Source: Paenibacillus pinihumi DSM 23905 = JCM 16419 (GTDB lineage Bacteria > Bacillota > Bacilli > Paenibacillales > Paenibacillaceae). From it: 64,000 nucleotides of DNA. Where the stretch lies: positions 252,494 to 316,493 of the forward strand of contig NZ_KE383867.1 in assembly GCF_000422505.1 (NCBI RefSeq), given 5' to 3'. This document shows positions 53,376-62,232 of this stretch, one piece after another. The position numbers and the translations under genes are program-made. Every line of letters begins with the position of its first letter. The stretch's first letter is position 1. The notes below the pieces were generated by a model. It saw only the letters and a program-made list of their open reading frames with translations, ran no database searches and had not been told where the DNA came from.

Positions 53376-56300
53376 TTAAATTGAAGAAGATTCTTGTCTT
53401 GGAATCGTGAATGATACCGTCGTGCCCGCCCCGGACTTGCTGATAATGAGCAGCCCTTTGCCGTAAAGCTGTATCAAACGGCGGTTTGTATTGAGCAGTC
53501 CGATGCCGCCCTGGCCTTGGCGCGAAGGGTTCAACAGTTGCTCTGCCATTTGTTCCTCCATACCTGCACCGTTGTCTATAATCTCGAATAGTGTATCTCC
53601 GCCCCGGTCAGTGATGCGAATGACCAGTTTGCCCCCGCTGAACTTGCTCAGGAGGCCATGCCGGACGGCATTCTCGACCAGCGGTTGTATGGTCAGCGGC
53701 GGGAGCATAAGCTCAATACCCGGGCCGATATCCCATTCAATATGCAGCCGTTCTCCGAATCTTTCTTTTTCAATATACAAATAGGCATGTACAAGCTCCA
53801 GTTCATGGGACAGCGGAACGAGCTGCTTTGCATTCATAAAGTCGAAGCTGATGCGCAGGTATGAGGTAAACGCATCTCCAAGCCTGCGCATTTTTTCGGA
53901 ATCGATATTGCTCAGCGCCATAATGGAATTGAGTGTATTGAACAGGAAATGCGGCTGAATTTGCGCCTGCAGGTAGGCAGCCTCCATACGCAGGCTGTCG
54001 CTTACCGATTGTTTTAATGCCGTTAATGACCACACCCGATAGCGCAGCTCCAGAGCATCGACAGGCTTGGCAACGTAATCATTGGCTCCCGACAGAAACC
54101 CTGTATAAATGTCTTCTGGCTGGTTCCTTGCGGTCAGCAGCAGTACCGGCAGCTCGGAAATTGTAAAGCGTTCACGGACAATCCGAGTCAGCTCGTAACC
54201 GGACATATGGGGCATCATCACATCGGAAATCAGCAGGTCCCATTGCCGGGATGCAAGGAGCCCTACAGCTTCAACGCCAGACATGGCTGTATGGATATGG
54301 TAGTGCTCTGCAGGAAGAATGCTGAGCAGCACCTTCAGATTGACAGGGTCATCATCAACCGCCAGTATATTCAGCTTCCCTCCCAAAGCAGTGGATGTGG
54401 TATTCTGCAAAGTTGTCCATATGCCGGACAAAGCTGCTGCATCTTGATGTATGATTCTTCGGGAAGTGTCCTTCACGATTACTTCTTCCTGGGAAGCTGC
54501 AGTCTCCACAGTCTGTGTGGCGTTCAAATCAGCTAAAGGAAGTGAGAATGAGAAGATGGAGCCGTTACCGGGCGAAGAATCCATAGTTATTGTTCCTCCA
54601 TGCAGCTCTACAAGCTGTCTGCAAATGCTTAATCCAAGTCCAAGCCCGCCATTGCTTATTCCCGGATAGCCCTGTTCATACCGGTTAAATACGCGCTCCC
54701 TTGTATCGGCATCCATTCCAGCCCCTGTATCGGATACGCGGATAACAGCCTCATTTCCCCGGACTTCGGCGGTAATGGCGATCGTCCCTTCGTCTGTAAA
54801 TTTGACGGCATTATGAATCAGATTGAACAAAATCTGAACGAGTCTCTTTTCATCGGCCAAAACAGGAGGGAAGGTCTGGCCAATATCCATTCGGAGTGTG
54901 AGCGGCTTCCCGTCAGTCATAAACGCGAGCATGTCCATTACGCCGGAAGCAGCGGATTGAACTCGTACCTGTTCCTGTTGAAGCCTGATCTTTTGATCCT
55001 GCAGCTTGACCACATCGAGCAAATCATTGACCAGGAATGACATGCGGCGGCTGATTGTAATGAGCAGTTCCAGATCCTTGAAGCTTTTTTCATTCAGTGA
55101 CTGCTTCTCATTTACGGCAATGGTCTGGGCAATGTTGATAATGCCGTGCAGCGGTGTTCTCAGTTCGTGGGACGTATTGGCCAAAAATTCATCTTTTAGC
55201 TTATCTGCATGCTGAAGCTGTTCACTAAGCCTGGCTTTTTCCCTGGAATTCCGGAAGTACTGCTTGAACCAGTAAACGGAAAAGCCGATAATCGACGCTA
55301 AAATATCGACAGGGTAATAGGTGCCCTCCACAGCGCCGATGTTCACGAAGATCCCCCACACGACACTTGAAAAAATGCCGGTGGCCGCAGCGAATAAATA
55401 GACCGCATCCTGTTGGTTTTTGATGATCATTTTCGCAATGAGATAGACGACTCCGATTATTGGCGGCAGATAGAGCAGGATTAAGATGTTATAGACAAAG
55501 GCTGTATAAAGTACAAAATCGACTGGCGTCACCAATACAACGAAAGAATAGACGCACAATGCTATACGGTATGACTTGAAGGCCCATCCTGGCTTTTCAT
55601 ATGCCGAGAAGCTTGTGGTCAGTAAAATCATGAAAAAGGATAACCACAAATAGGACAGCAATTTGATTTTAAAAGCCCAGGTGTAGTTGATCGGCAGCCA
55701 CAACAGCAGAATGGAATCATGATCGGATACGACGGAAATGCCGGCACAAATCAACAGCAGCAAGAACATGAGAAATATGTTTTGCTTCGGATTGAAGAAA
55801 AACAAAATCCCGGCGTATAAGCCATGAAGCAACAGAATAACAAAGGCGATTAGCTGGAATCCGAGGGAGTACATCCGTTCTGTATCAATTGTCGATTGCA
55901 TGCCAAAGCGGATCGAATGGGTGATTCCTCCGCTGACAGGGTTATCGAAGTTGGCTGCACGTACAAGCAGTTCAATTTCCCTGTGGTCTCCGGCAATGTA
56001 GCTTGCCGTGTAGGATACCGCCTTAGGCTCGTAGTCCGCCTCATGTGCTGCAAGCAGTCCAAAACTTGGATCTGAAATGCCGTTGATTTCGACCTGGGAA
56101 GCAGCTTCAATGGGTTGAAACCAGAAGTAATAAGGCTGATGAATTTCCTTTCCGACCAGAATACGGAGCCGATAGGTGCCATATCCGTAAGATCTGTCCT
56201 TTATTTCTGAAAAGCCGCTGCTCCAGTCCCCGGGCACTTGAATATGGGAGGGGGCTTTAATTTGATTTGCCAGCGTGTCATGATGGGAGATAAATTGCTC

Positions 56301-56522
56301 CGGGTAAAACTCCCATTCCCCATTCAAATAGACAGATCGGTTGCTCTCAAAGTCCCAACTCCTCAGGTCGAGTATGCCTTGGGATGCCAACGGCTGGTCC
56401 GGGATGGCATTGGCTGTGAACCACAGCCATCGCAGCCCAAGCAGAATAGACAGAAATAGAATAAAGAAGATTAACTGTTTGAGGCTAAAGTACCGGTTAA
56501 GTGGGAATTTTATCATATTCAT
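53376..56522 (-). CDS. Hybrid sensor kinase with 7TM sensor, two kinase cores and a receiver domain
   Basis: This 1048-residue protein has a membrane anchor, an exported 7TMR-DISM-type beta-sandwich (about 45-210; VYLNGEWEFYPEQF) and about seven helices (about 215-430). A HisKA/HATPase core follows (about 445-665; ANTSHELRTPLHG, GGLGLGLSICRQLVELHGG), then a receiver (about 715-835; DLLISDVMMPHMSG) and finally a second, YesM-type kinase core (about 850-1045; QIQPHFLFNTLNSI, DNGAGME, GGIGLLNTNRRLIQLYG). Signals may pass from the first core through the receiver to the last. No output regulator lies beside it. The start has a poor ribosome site. The ligand is unknown. Confidence 0.85.
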   Translation of the reverse strand: MNMIKFPLNRYFSLKQLIFFILFLSILLGLRWLWFTANAIPDQPLASQGILDLRSWDFESNRSVYLNGEWEFYPEQFISHHDTLANQIKAPSHIQVPGDWSSGFSEIKDRSYGYGTYRLRILVGKEIHQPYYFWFQPIEAASQVEINGISDPSFGLLAAHEADYEPKAVSYTASYIAGDHREIELLVRAANFDNPVSGGITHSIRFGMQSTIDTERMYSLGFQLIAFVILLLHGLYAGILFFFNPKQNIFLMFLLLLICAGISVVSDHDSILLLWLPINYTWAFKIKLLSYLWLSFFMILLTTSFSAYEKPGWAFKSYRIALCVYSFVVLVTPVDFVLYTAFVYNILILLYLPPIIGVVYLIAKMIIKNQQDAVYLFAAATGIFSSVVWGIFVNIGAVEGTYYPVDILASIIGFSVYWFKQYFRNSREKARLSEQLQHADKLKDEFLANTSHELRTPLHGIINIAQTIAVNEKQSLNEKSFKDLELLITISRRMSFLVNDLLDVVKLQDQKIRLQQEQVRVQSAASGVMDMLAFMTDGKPLTLRMDIGQTFPPVLADEKRLVQILFNLIHNAVKFTDEGTIAITAEVRGNEAVIRVSDTGAGMDADTRERVFNRYEQGYPGISNGGLGLGLSICRQLVELHGGTITMDSSPGNGSIFSFSLPLADLNATQTVETAASQEEVIVKDTSRRIIHQDAAALSGIWTTLQNTTSTALGGKLNILAVDDDPVNLKVLLSILPAEHYHIHTAMSGVEAVGLLASRQWDLLISDVMMPHMSGYELTRIVRERFTISELPVLLLTARNQPEDIYTGFLSGANDYVAKPVDALELRYRVWSLTALKQSVSDSLRMEAAYLQAQIQPHFLFNTLNSIMALSNIDSEKMRRLGDAFTSYLRISFDFMNAKQLVPLSHELELVHAYLYIEKERFGERLHIEWDIGPGIELMLPPLTIQPLVENAVRHGLLSKFSGGKLVIRITDRGGDTLFEIIDNGAGMEEQMAEQLLNPSRQGQGGIGLLNTNRRLIQLYGKGLLIISKSGAGTTVSFTIPRQESSSI

Positions 56523-56689
56523 TTAATTCGGCATTTTTAAACGTATCCCTTGTGTTATGCCATTGAAATGAGGAATTTGATGAAAACAAGCCCGTTTCCC
56601 TGATTTCAGCTTCAATCGCGGAAATGGGGGAGACAGGCCGATTGTTTGGAGAGTTAGCCGTTTGGATGATTAGGCAAAATCAAACGCGG

Positions 56690-57289
56690 CTAGATTCTAA
56701 AGTCAACGGAATCCGTCCGACTGTCAGGGTCATCTTCGGAGTCAGCAGATTCTTGTATTTGTTCCAATCTCGCCTGTTCTGCTTCCCGGGCCAGCCGGGC
56801 CTGCTCCACTGCCGATTTGGACAGTTCCTTTTGCTGCCCGAAGGCTTTGGCCGCTGTTTTAAGGGCGAAGGCGTCCCGGGTCTCCTGGTCAGGCATGGCG
56901 GCCTTTACCTGCTGCGCCGCCTGCAGGTCAGAATGCTGCGTAACGGCCTTCATCATATTTTGTGCCTGCAAGGTGAATAATGCCTGATCCGGCTCCTGCT
57001 TCTCTCTCGCCTCTCGCTCCAGCTTTTCAGCCATTTTCTGCTGCGTTTCTTCAAGCTCTTTTTTACGCTCATTGAGCAGCTCCTGATTTCGCTGCTTTTG
57101 AAGCTCGGCGATTTTGCCCTCCAGATCCTGGATAGCTTTCGCTTTGCTCTGGGCATCCTGCTTGCTTTCCTTGACGTCTGAAATCTGCTTTTGCAAATCG
57201 GCTATCTGCCGGTCCAGCAAGGATGATTGGCTTGAATTGCCGCTTGCCGGGGCAATCCGGCTTACGGCGGATACAGGTTGAATTTTCAT
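56690..57289 (-). CDS. FlxA-like coiled-coil protein
   Basis: This 199-residue soluble protein is mostly predicted coiled coil (about 22-95 and 155-185), rich in Gln, Lys and Glu. The start, LLDRQIADLQKQISDVKESK, is typical of the FlxA-like family. No enzymatic motif is present. FlxA in E. coli is regulated with flagellar genes, but no flagellar gene lies here, so the role is open. AGGAG lies 10 bases before the ATG. It precedes the hybrid kinase on the same strand with 167 bp between, so the two may or may not share a transcript. Confidence 0.7.
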   Translation of the reverse strand: MKIQPVSAVSRIAPASGNSSQSSLLDRQIADLQKQISDVKESKQDAQSKAKAIQDLEGKIAELQKQRNQELLNERKKELEETQQKMAEKLEREAREKQEPDQALFTLQAQNMMKAVTQHSDLQAAQQVKAAMPDQETRDAFALKTAAKAFGQQKELSKSAVEQARLAREAEQARLEQIQESADSEDDPDSRTDSVDFRI

Positions 57290-57396
57290 GGTGTCAGACT
57301 CCTTTCTGATTGGTATTCGTTATTTTTATTATCGGAAAAAGGGGAATGAATTTAAAGCCGCTTTATAGTCGTCAAGAACCAATTACCAAAAATTGC

Positions 57397-57426
57397 TTGA
57401 CTTTTTTTGAAGCACACCTTTAATAT
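57397..57426 (+). promoter_or_regulatory. Promoter of the rtcB leader
   Basis: TTGACT (57397-57402), 18 bp and TAATAT (57421-57426) put the transcription start near 57433, about 390 nt before rtcB. Confidence 0.65.
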
Positions 57427-57447
57427 AGACGATAACAATAACGAGAG

Positions 57448-57571
57448 GGGGCCGATTTATCATGACAGCATGGAACAATTATCTGAATATAACCGCATAT
57501 GAACCTGTTTTAATCATCGGCCCCGCACGGGCGACATGATAGATTGAGGCCGAAGCCTGCAAGGCGGGGCC
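57448..57571 (+). promoter_or_regulatory. Attenuator-like pair of mutually exclusive helices in the rtcB leader
   Basis: Helix A pairs GGGGCCGAT (57448-57456) with ATCGGCCCC (57516-57524), 9 bp. Helix B pairs GGCCCCGC (57519-57526) with GCGGGGCC (57564-57571), 8 bp, and is followed by TTTGTATTTG. The two share bases 57519-57524, so only one can form at a time, as in transcription attenuators. The B loop carries a small AGGC-CGAA-GCCT hairpin (57547-57558). A short ORF runs through the region. Confidence 0.6.
57462..57539 (+). CDS. Possible 25-residue leader peptide
   Basis: ATG at 57462 follows GAGAGGGGG by about 10 bases and opens a 25-codon frame ending TGA at 57537-57539 (begins MTAWNNYLN, ends GPARAT). 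It starts inside the loop of helix A, and its last codons and stop lie in the strand shared by helices A and B and just after it. A ribosome moving through it would decide which helix forms. It matches no family I know. Whether it is translated is inference. Confidence 0.4.
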   Translation: MTAWNNYLNITAYEPVLIIGPARAT

Positions 57572-57624
57572 TTTGTATTTGCGTATGGAAGGTACGGGAA
57601 TCGATAATCTATGATCTGCGTGAG

Positions 57625-57657
57625 AATGCCATGGACGATGAGTCTGTGGCATTTTTT
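57625..57657 (+). terminator. Terminator-like hairpin in the rtcB leader
   Basis: AATGCCAT (57625-57632) pairs with GTGGCATT (57646-57653; one G-T) and a T run follows. It stands about 160 nt before rtcB, so it would have to be bypassed for rtcB expression. Confidence 0.6.
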
Positions 57658-57661
57658 GTTG

Positions 57662-57703
57662 ATATAAGAAATTGCAGCGCGTGACAGCCAGCGATTCTTA
57701 TAT
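57662..57703 (+). ncRNA. Long stem-loop in the rtcB leader
   Basis: ATATAAGAAATTGC (57662-57675) pairs with GCGATTCTTATAT (57691-57703) as 13 bp with one bulged A; the loop is AGCGCGTGACAGCCA. It directly follows the terminator-like hairpin. It may be a regulatory RNA structure; no known RNA family is recognised. Confidence 0.45.
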
Positions 57704-57819
57704 TTCTGATTCGAAACGTCGCCCGGACTGCCAAGGACAGCTAAGCCGTTTAACCTTGTGCAGATGGCGGGGCTGATTTGCAAGCCATAACGAGAGCAAG
57801 GAAAGGAATTATAAATTAT

Positions 57820-59241
57820 ATGTCTACTTATCTTCATAAAGTTAAACTTCCTGCGGGAGATGTTCAGGTGTATGCAGGGCCTGAGCTGTTCAGTACGCTG
57901 GATTATAAAATATTTGAAATGGCCAATAACAATCTGCAAATTCCGGGTATTCAATTTATGAGCTATACACCGGACGTGCATGTAGGCGTCGGAACCTGCA
58001 TCGGCACAACAGCGGTGTGGAACAACGGGGACGGCTATGTATCGCCATCCATTGTTGGCAGTGACATCGGCTGCGGGATGCGGGTCCATCTGACCAATCT
58101 GCACAGCAGCGATCTGAAGGATGTGAAGCTGCGCCGCAGACTGGTCAAGGCAATCGGGAAGCTGCTGCCGATGGAGTCCCACCAGCGTGGACATTTCTCG
58201 GATATTCGCCTAGAACATGTGGTGAAGAAGGGGCTTCATGGACTGCCGGGCAAATATGTGCCGGACAGCTATACGCCGAAGAAATCGACTTCGCTGACAC
58301 ATGTGGAATCCGGGAAATTTGCATTTGATGAATCTGTGCTGGATGCAATGCCGGAGCAGGCGATTCACCGGGCGCACCGCCAGCTTGGTACACTTGGGGG
58401 CGGCAACCACTTTGTCGAAATTCAGGCCATTGAAATTGCCGAAGAACAGCGCGCTGTCGCTGAAGCATGGGGACTTGTCGACGGACAGATTGCTGTGATG
58501 ATCCATTCCGGCTCGCGCGCATGGGGCGGGGCGGTCAATCAGCTGTGTACGACTGCCATAAAGAAGACAATGGGCAGGCTCGGGCTGGGTACGGCTGATC
58601 CCAAGCTGGTCTTTGCGCCGCTGGATCACCCGGACGGTATGCAGTACGTGAATTTGATGTACTCGGCTCTCAATTATGCTGTTGTGAATCGTCATCTGAT
58701 TGCCTATGCGGTTCGCGAAGCATTTCGTGAGGTAATGGGCAGCGGCTGCGAGCTGCGGACGCTGTACGATCTGATGCACAATTATGCCTGGGAAGAGCAT
58801 CATGACAAAAGAGGATCTGTGTTCGTTCACCGCAAGGGAGCAACCCGGGCTCTGCCGGCAGGACACCCTGACAATCCCAAGCCTTATATGGCTACAGGTC
58901 ATCCGGCGCTTATTCCGGGCTCGATGGGAACAGCCTCTTATCTGATGGTTGGACGGCCGGAAGGCGAAGCCAACTATTACTCCATCTGCCATGGAGCCGG
59001 AAGGATTCGCTCGCGGTCAGCAACGAAGAGGCTGGTTACGGTGGAAGAGTTCGCCGGGGCGTTAAAGGTCGGCACCGATGATGAGATCGTCGTCAATCAG
59101 CTTTCGCTGGAATCGATCATTGACGAATCGCCGCAGGCTTACAAGAACGTGGACGATATTATTGAAAGTGTAACGGGAGCGGGACTGGCGGATGTCGTCG
59201 CCAAATGCAAGCCGCTCGCCGCTGTGAAGGGAGCAAAATAA
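57820..59241 (+). CDS. rtcB: RtcB-family RNA-splicing ligase
   Basis: RtcB joins RNA ends bearing 2',3'-cyclic phosphate or 3'-phosphate to 5'-OH ends, using GTP and manganese. This 473-residue protein has the family metal site Asp82 and Cys85 (GSDIGCGM), the histidine in LGGGNHFVEI, GSRAWG, and the guanylated histidine His391 in CHGAGR. ATG at 57820 is preferred to an in-frame TTG at 57778, since AAAGGA (57802-57807) would then be internal. A 10-base repeat ATAACGAGAG occurs both before this gene (57787) and before the leader ORF (57438). An AAA ATPase gene follows after 3 bp. No Archease, RtcA or RtcR gene is seen. Confidence 0.92.
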   Translation: MSTYLHKVKLPAGDVQVYAGPELFSTLDYKIFEMANNNLQIPGIQFMSYTPDVHVGVGTCIGTTAVWNNGDGYVSPSIVGSDIGCGMRVHLTNLHSSDLKDVKLRRRLVKAIGKLLPMESHQRGHFSDIRLEHVVKKGLHGLPGKYVPDSYTPKKSTSLTHVESGKFAFDESVLDAMPEQAIHRAHRQLGTLGGGNHFVEIQAIEIAEEQRAVAEAWGLVDGQIAVMIHSGSRAWGGAVNQLCTTAIKKTMGRLGLGTADPKLVFAPLDHPDGMQYVNLMYSALNYAVVNRHLIAYAVREAFREVMGSGCELRTLYDLMHNYAWEEHHDKRGSVFVHRKGATRALPAGHPDNPKPYMATGHPALIPGSMGTASYLMVGRPEGEANYYSICHGAGRIRSRSATKRLVTVEEFAGALKVGTDDEIVVNQLSLESIIDESPQAYKNVDDIIESVTGAGLADVVAKCKPLAAVKGAK

Positions 59242-59244
59242 AGT

Positions 59245-60573
59245 TTGGATATTTGGACGAAGATAGAGGATTGGAAAGAACACGGTGAATCCAAGGAGCA
59301 GACCAGTGCTGCTCCTGCAATCTATAGCTATACGGAAGCGGCGAATCAGCGGATTGACAGATATGAAATCTATGCCCAGGTAATCGACGGTATTGCAGAG
59401 GCACTGATGGCTCGGTACGGCATCCGTTATGAGCTGTATTCCAGCGGTGACCCGAATATGGAATACTGGAAGCTGCTTGAAGAGGATGTTCGCCGGCCGG
59501 ACAGCGGAGTTGAGCATGTGGCCAAAATTTTCGACAGGCTGGAGGAGAAGACCTTTGCCTATGAAGATAATCGCACAGAGCCGGAATACAGTGTTCACCG
59601 CTCGGTGCATAACAATGTATTCGCTTATCCGGCCTGGGGCGTTGCACTCGCCCGTGTTCCGGTCTTCCGCGAGCATGGCATCGGCAGCGATGACTATGTA
59701 TTTGCGGTTGACGACGATAAATTACGCGCCTTTCTGGGCAGTGTCAGAGCCAGACAGCGGGAGCAAAACATGCGGCAGGTAACGGTTTTTACCGATACAC
59801 GTCACGGCATCAATAGTGAGCTGGAGCCGATTACAAGGACAATTGGACGGGATGAAGTCATTTTGAAGCCGGAACTGAAGCAGGAGATTTTCCGCTCCCT
59901 CGACCAGTTCTTCGCTGCAGACCGCACATTCTACCGTACCTATAACATTCCATACAAGCGTGGAATTCTGCTCTATGGACAGCCGGGCAACGGAAAGACG
60001 ACGCTTGTCAAGTCGATTGCCGGCAGTGTTCCAGGGCCAGTGGCTTACTGGCAGATTACCGAGCATACGTGCAGCGAGTCGGTGGAGGAAGTTTTCAACG
60101 CCGCTGTGCGTCTGGCGCCGATGGTGCTCGTTATCGAGGATATCGACTCGATGCCTCAGGAGGTCCGCTCCTTCTTCCTGAATACACTGGATGGAGCAAC
60201 TTCGAAGGAAGGAATCTTCCTCATCGGGACGACCAACTATCCGGACAAGATTGACCCGGGCTTGATGAACCGAGCCGGCCGCTTTGACCGCTCCTATGAG
60301 ATCGGACTGCCGGATGAGGAGCTGCGCGTACAATACTTAAAGCTGCGCGGCTTTGATACTTTTGCAGGCTCAGAAGGGGTCAGCGAAGCAGCACAGCTGA
60401 CCAAGGATTTCTCGCTGGCGCAGCTTAGCGAACTGTATGTCAGCGCGGCGCTGGAGTGGCATGAGGGGCAGCCTGTCCACGTTGACAAATTGGTGCGGAG
60501 CATGAAGGAAGAGCTGGATAAAGGGCGCAAGGGAAAATGGATGAAACCCGAGGGCCGTCTTGGATTTTATTGA
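59245..60573 (+). CDS. BCS1-like AAA ATPase linked to rtcB
   Basis: This 442-residue ATPase has an unfamiliar N-terminal half (about 1-215), then one AAA module with Walker A G245-QPGNGKT, Walker B VIEDIDSM (Glu298, Asp299), sensor GTTN and the arginine-finger region [12 protein letters not shown]. The order resembles BCS1/CDC48-like remodelling ATPases, but no membrane helix is present. The TTG start lies 11 bases after AAGGGAG inside the end of rtcB, so the two are tightly coupled and probably work together in RNA repair, for example by remodelling an RNA-protein target. That link is inference from the operon. Confidence 0.8.
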   Translation: MDIWTKIEDWKEHGESKEQTSAAPAIYSYTEAANQRIDRYEIYAQVIDGIAEALMARYGIRYELYSSGDPNMEYWKLLEEDVRRPDSGVEHVAKIFDRLEEKTFAYEDNRTEPEYSVHRSVHNNVFAYPAWGVALARVPVFREHGIGSDDYVFAVDDDKLRAFLGSVRARQREQNMRQVTVFTDTRHGINSELEPITRTIGRDEVILKPELKQEIFRSLDQFFAADRTFYRTYNIPYKRGILLYGQPGNGKTTLVKSIAGSVPGPVAYWQITEHTCSESVEEVFNAAVRLAPMVLVIEDIDSMPQEVRSFFLNTLDGATSKEGIFLIGTTNYPDKIDPGLMNRAGRFDRSYEIGLPDEELRVQYLKLRGFDTFAGSEGVSEAAQLTKDFSLAQLSELYVSAALEWHEGQPVHVDKLVRSMKEELDKGRKGKWMKPEGRLGFY

Positions 60574-60731
60574 GAATAAAGGGAGTGTAAGCTAAACTGG
60601 TGTTTATACAGACATGCCTGCTGAAGCGTATCTTGGGGATTAGCTATGAAATTGCATCTTAAATTCCATAGGGCGGAATTTGGTATGCATGATGGAAAAT
60701 TCAGCTATTCAGAGAGGAGATCGGGACCAGT

Positions 60732-61712
60732 ATGAAAGCTGTATTAGTTGATGAGGTGTCAAAGCGTCTTGTTATCGGAGAGACCGCGGAACCCAGTCCG
60801 GGATCAGGGGAACTGCTGGTAACGGTTAAGGCGACTGCACTCAATCGTGCAGATCTGCTGCAAAAGCGCGGGCTATACCCGCCGCCTCCGGGAGCCTCTG
60901 ATATATTGGGGCTGGAAATGTCCGGTATAATCGAAGAGATTGGGCCAGGGGTAAGCGGCTGGTCCAAGGGGGATCGTGTCTGCGCCCTGCTGCCGGGAGG
61001 GGGCTATGCCGAGCGTGTTGTTATTCCGGCAGGCATGGCGATGCGCATTCCATCGTCCTTCACCTTCGAGCAGGCTGCCGGTGTGCCGGAAGTATTTCTG
61101 ACGGCATACTTGAACCTGTTCATGCTCGGCGGACTGAAACAGGGAGACACCGTACTCATACATGCTGGAGCGAGCGGTGTCGGTACTGCAGCTGTACAGC
61201 TGGTTCGCGAAGCAGGTGCAGCCAGCATTGTGACAGCTGGGACCGAAGCGAAGCGGAAGGCCTGCCTTGAACTGGGTGCCGCCCATGCCATTGATTATAA
61301 AGCCGGGCCGTTCGCTCCCATTGTTAAAGAGCAGACCGGGGGAAAAGGCGCGGACATTATTATGGACTTTATCGGAGCGTCCTACTGGGAGCAGAACCTT
61401 GCTTCTCTGGCTGTTGACGGGCGACTGCTGCTCATCGGCATGCTGGGCGGCGCGAAGGTGCCGGAAGTGAATCTTGGTGTGCTCCTAAGCAGAAGGCTTC
61501 AAGTAATCGGAACGGCATTGCGTTCCCGCTCACTGGCAGACAAGTTGGATCTGACCCGGCGCTTTGCCGAATTCGCCCTTCCCCGTCTGGAGGACGGCAG
61601 GCTGGATCCTGTTATTGACTCTGTATGGGACTGGCAGGACGTGGAGCAGGCTCATGCTCATATGGAACAGAATCAGAATATCGGAAAAATTGTGTTGCGT
61701 GTAAGCTCTTAA
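60732..61712 (+). CDS. NAD(P)H quinone oxidoreductase, PIG3/zeta-crystallin type
   Basis: This 326-residue enzyme belongs to the zinc-free medium-chain reductases. It has an N-terminal GroES-like domain (ALNRADLLQKRGLYPPPPGASDILGLEMSG), the nucleotide-binding turn AGASGVG, and the typical end QNIGKIVLRV. It lacks zinc-binding cysteines of alcohol dehydrogenases. Such enzymes reduce quinones in the cytoplasm and protect against redox stress. GAGAGGAG precedes the ATG. It is separated by 158 bp from the AAA ATPase gene and is probably its own unit, sharing a terminator with the converging lipoprotein. Confidence 0.9.
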   Translation: MKAVLVDEVSKRLVIGETAEPSPGSGELLVTVKATALNRADLLQKRGLYPPPPGASDILGLEMSGIIEEIGPGVSGWSKGDRVCALLPGGGYAERVVIPAGMAMRIPSSFTFEQAAGVPEVFLTAYLNLFMLGGLKQGDTVLIHAGASGVGTAAVQLVREAGAASIVTAGTEAKRKACLELGAAHAIDYKAGPFAPIVKEQTGGKGADIIMDFIGASYWEQNLASLAVDGRLLLIGMLGGAKVPEVNLGVLLSRRLQVIGTALRSRSLADKLDLTRRFAEFALPRLEDGRLDPVIDSVWDWQDVEQAHAHMEQNQNIGKIVLRVSS

Positions 61713-61734
61713 AAGTATATAGAAATAGCAGGAG

Positions 61735-62118
61735 TTAAATATTCAGCATGAAAACAGCAGCCCCATTGGCTGCTGTTTTCATGCCTCCCACTCTTTCCGC
61801 TTTATAGTAAGTTCCGTTTTCTTGAACAGCTATGCCATCTGCCGGGTCGACATTGTGAATCTGATACAACCGGGTGCCTTTCTTGTACCTGTTGGAGAAC
61901 AGATTCGGCAAGCCGCTTCTTTCTTTTGTGGATTGCACTTTAATGACTCCGATTTGCTTGCCAATATCATTAACAGCCTCGTTTGTCATCCGATAAACAC
62001 CGTGATCCCAGGTAACCACATCAAATGCCCAGCTTTGAAGTTGTTCTTGGGCGGAGTCTGAGCAGCCCGAAAATACAAAGGTTAAGCAAAAAAATAAAAG
62101 CAGGCTTGTCTTTTTCAT
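61735..62118 (-). CDS. Small lipoprotein of unknown function
   Basis: This 127-residue protein has a signal peptide and lipobox (FVFSGC, Cys at about 19) and a short exported domain without a recognised family. Phrases such as GTRLYQIHNVDPADGIAVQENG suggest a small beta-rich fold. ATG at 62118 follows GGAGGGTGGC; a start 87 bp earlier would put extra residues before the signal peptide. Its last 15 codons lie on a perfect 15-bp palindrome that is also a good terminator for the converging oxidoreductase gene. Confidence 0.65.
   Translation of the reverse strand: MKKTSLLLFFCLTFVFSGCSDSAQEQLQSWAFDVVTWDHGVYRMTNEAVNDIGKQIGVIKVQSTKERSGLPNLFSNRYKKGTRLYQIHNVDPADGIAVQENGTYYKAERVGGMKTAANGAAVFMLNI
61751..61785. 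terminator. Palindromic terminator inside the end of the lipoprotein gene
   Basis: ATGAAAACAGCAGCC pairs with GGCTGCTGTTTTCAT as 15 perfect base pairs around CCATT. It serves the converging oxidoreductase gene and at the same time codes for the last residues of the lipoprotein. Confidence 0.7.
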
Positions 62119-62232
62119 GCCACCCTCCCCCTTGAATTTTTTTGGGAGTTTTATAAATACGACGTTTTGATGCAAATTTATGTTGCTCGCATCAAGCAGC
62201 ATCATTTGATTTTACTATTCTTCAAAAAAAGG

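Noticed and set aside
57706-57723. Hammerhead-ribozyme-like string CTGATTCGAAACGTC in the rtcB leader.
   Set aside because: The CTGA and GAAAC pieces are only two bases apart, leaving no room for stem II, so the core cannot fold as a hammerhead.
57540-57780. A Y-RNA or tRNA-like module before rtcB, suggested by GATTCGAAA.
   Set aside because: No acceptor, D or T stems can be drawn around the T-loop-like string, and no Ro/Rsr gene is nearby.
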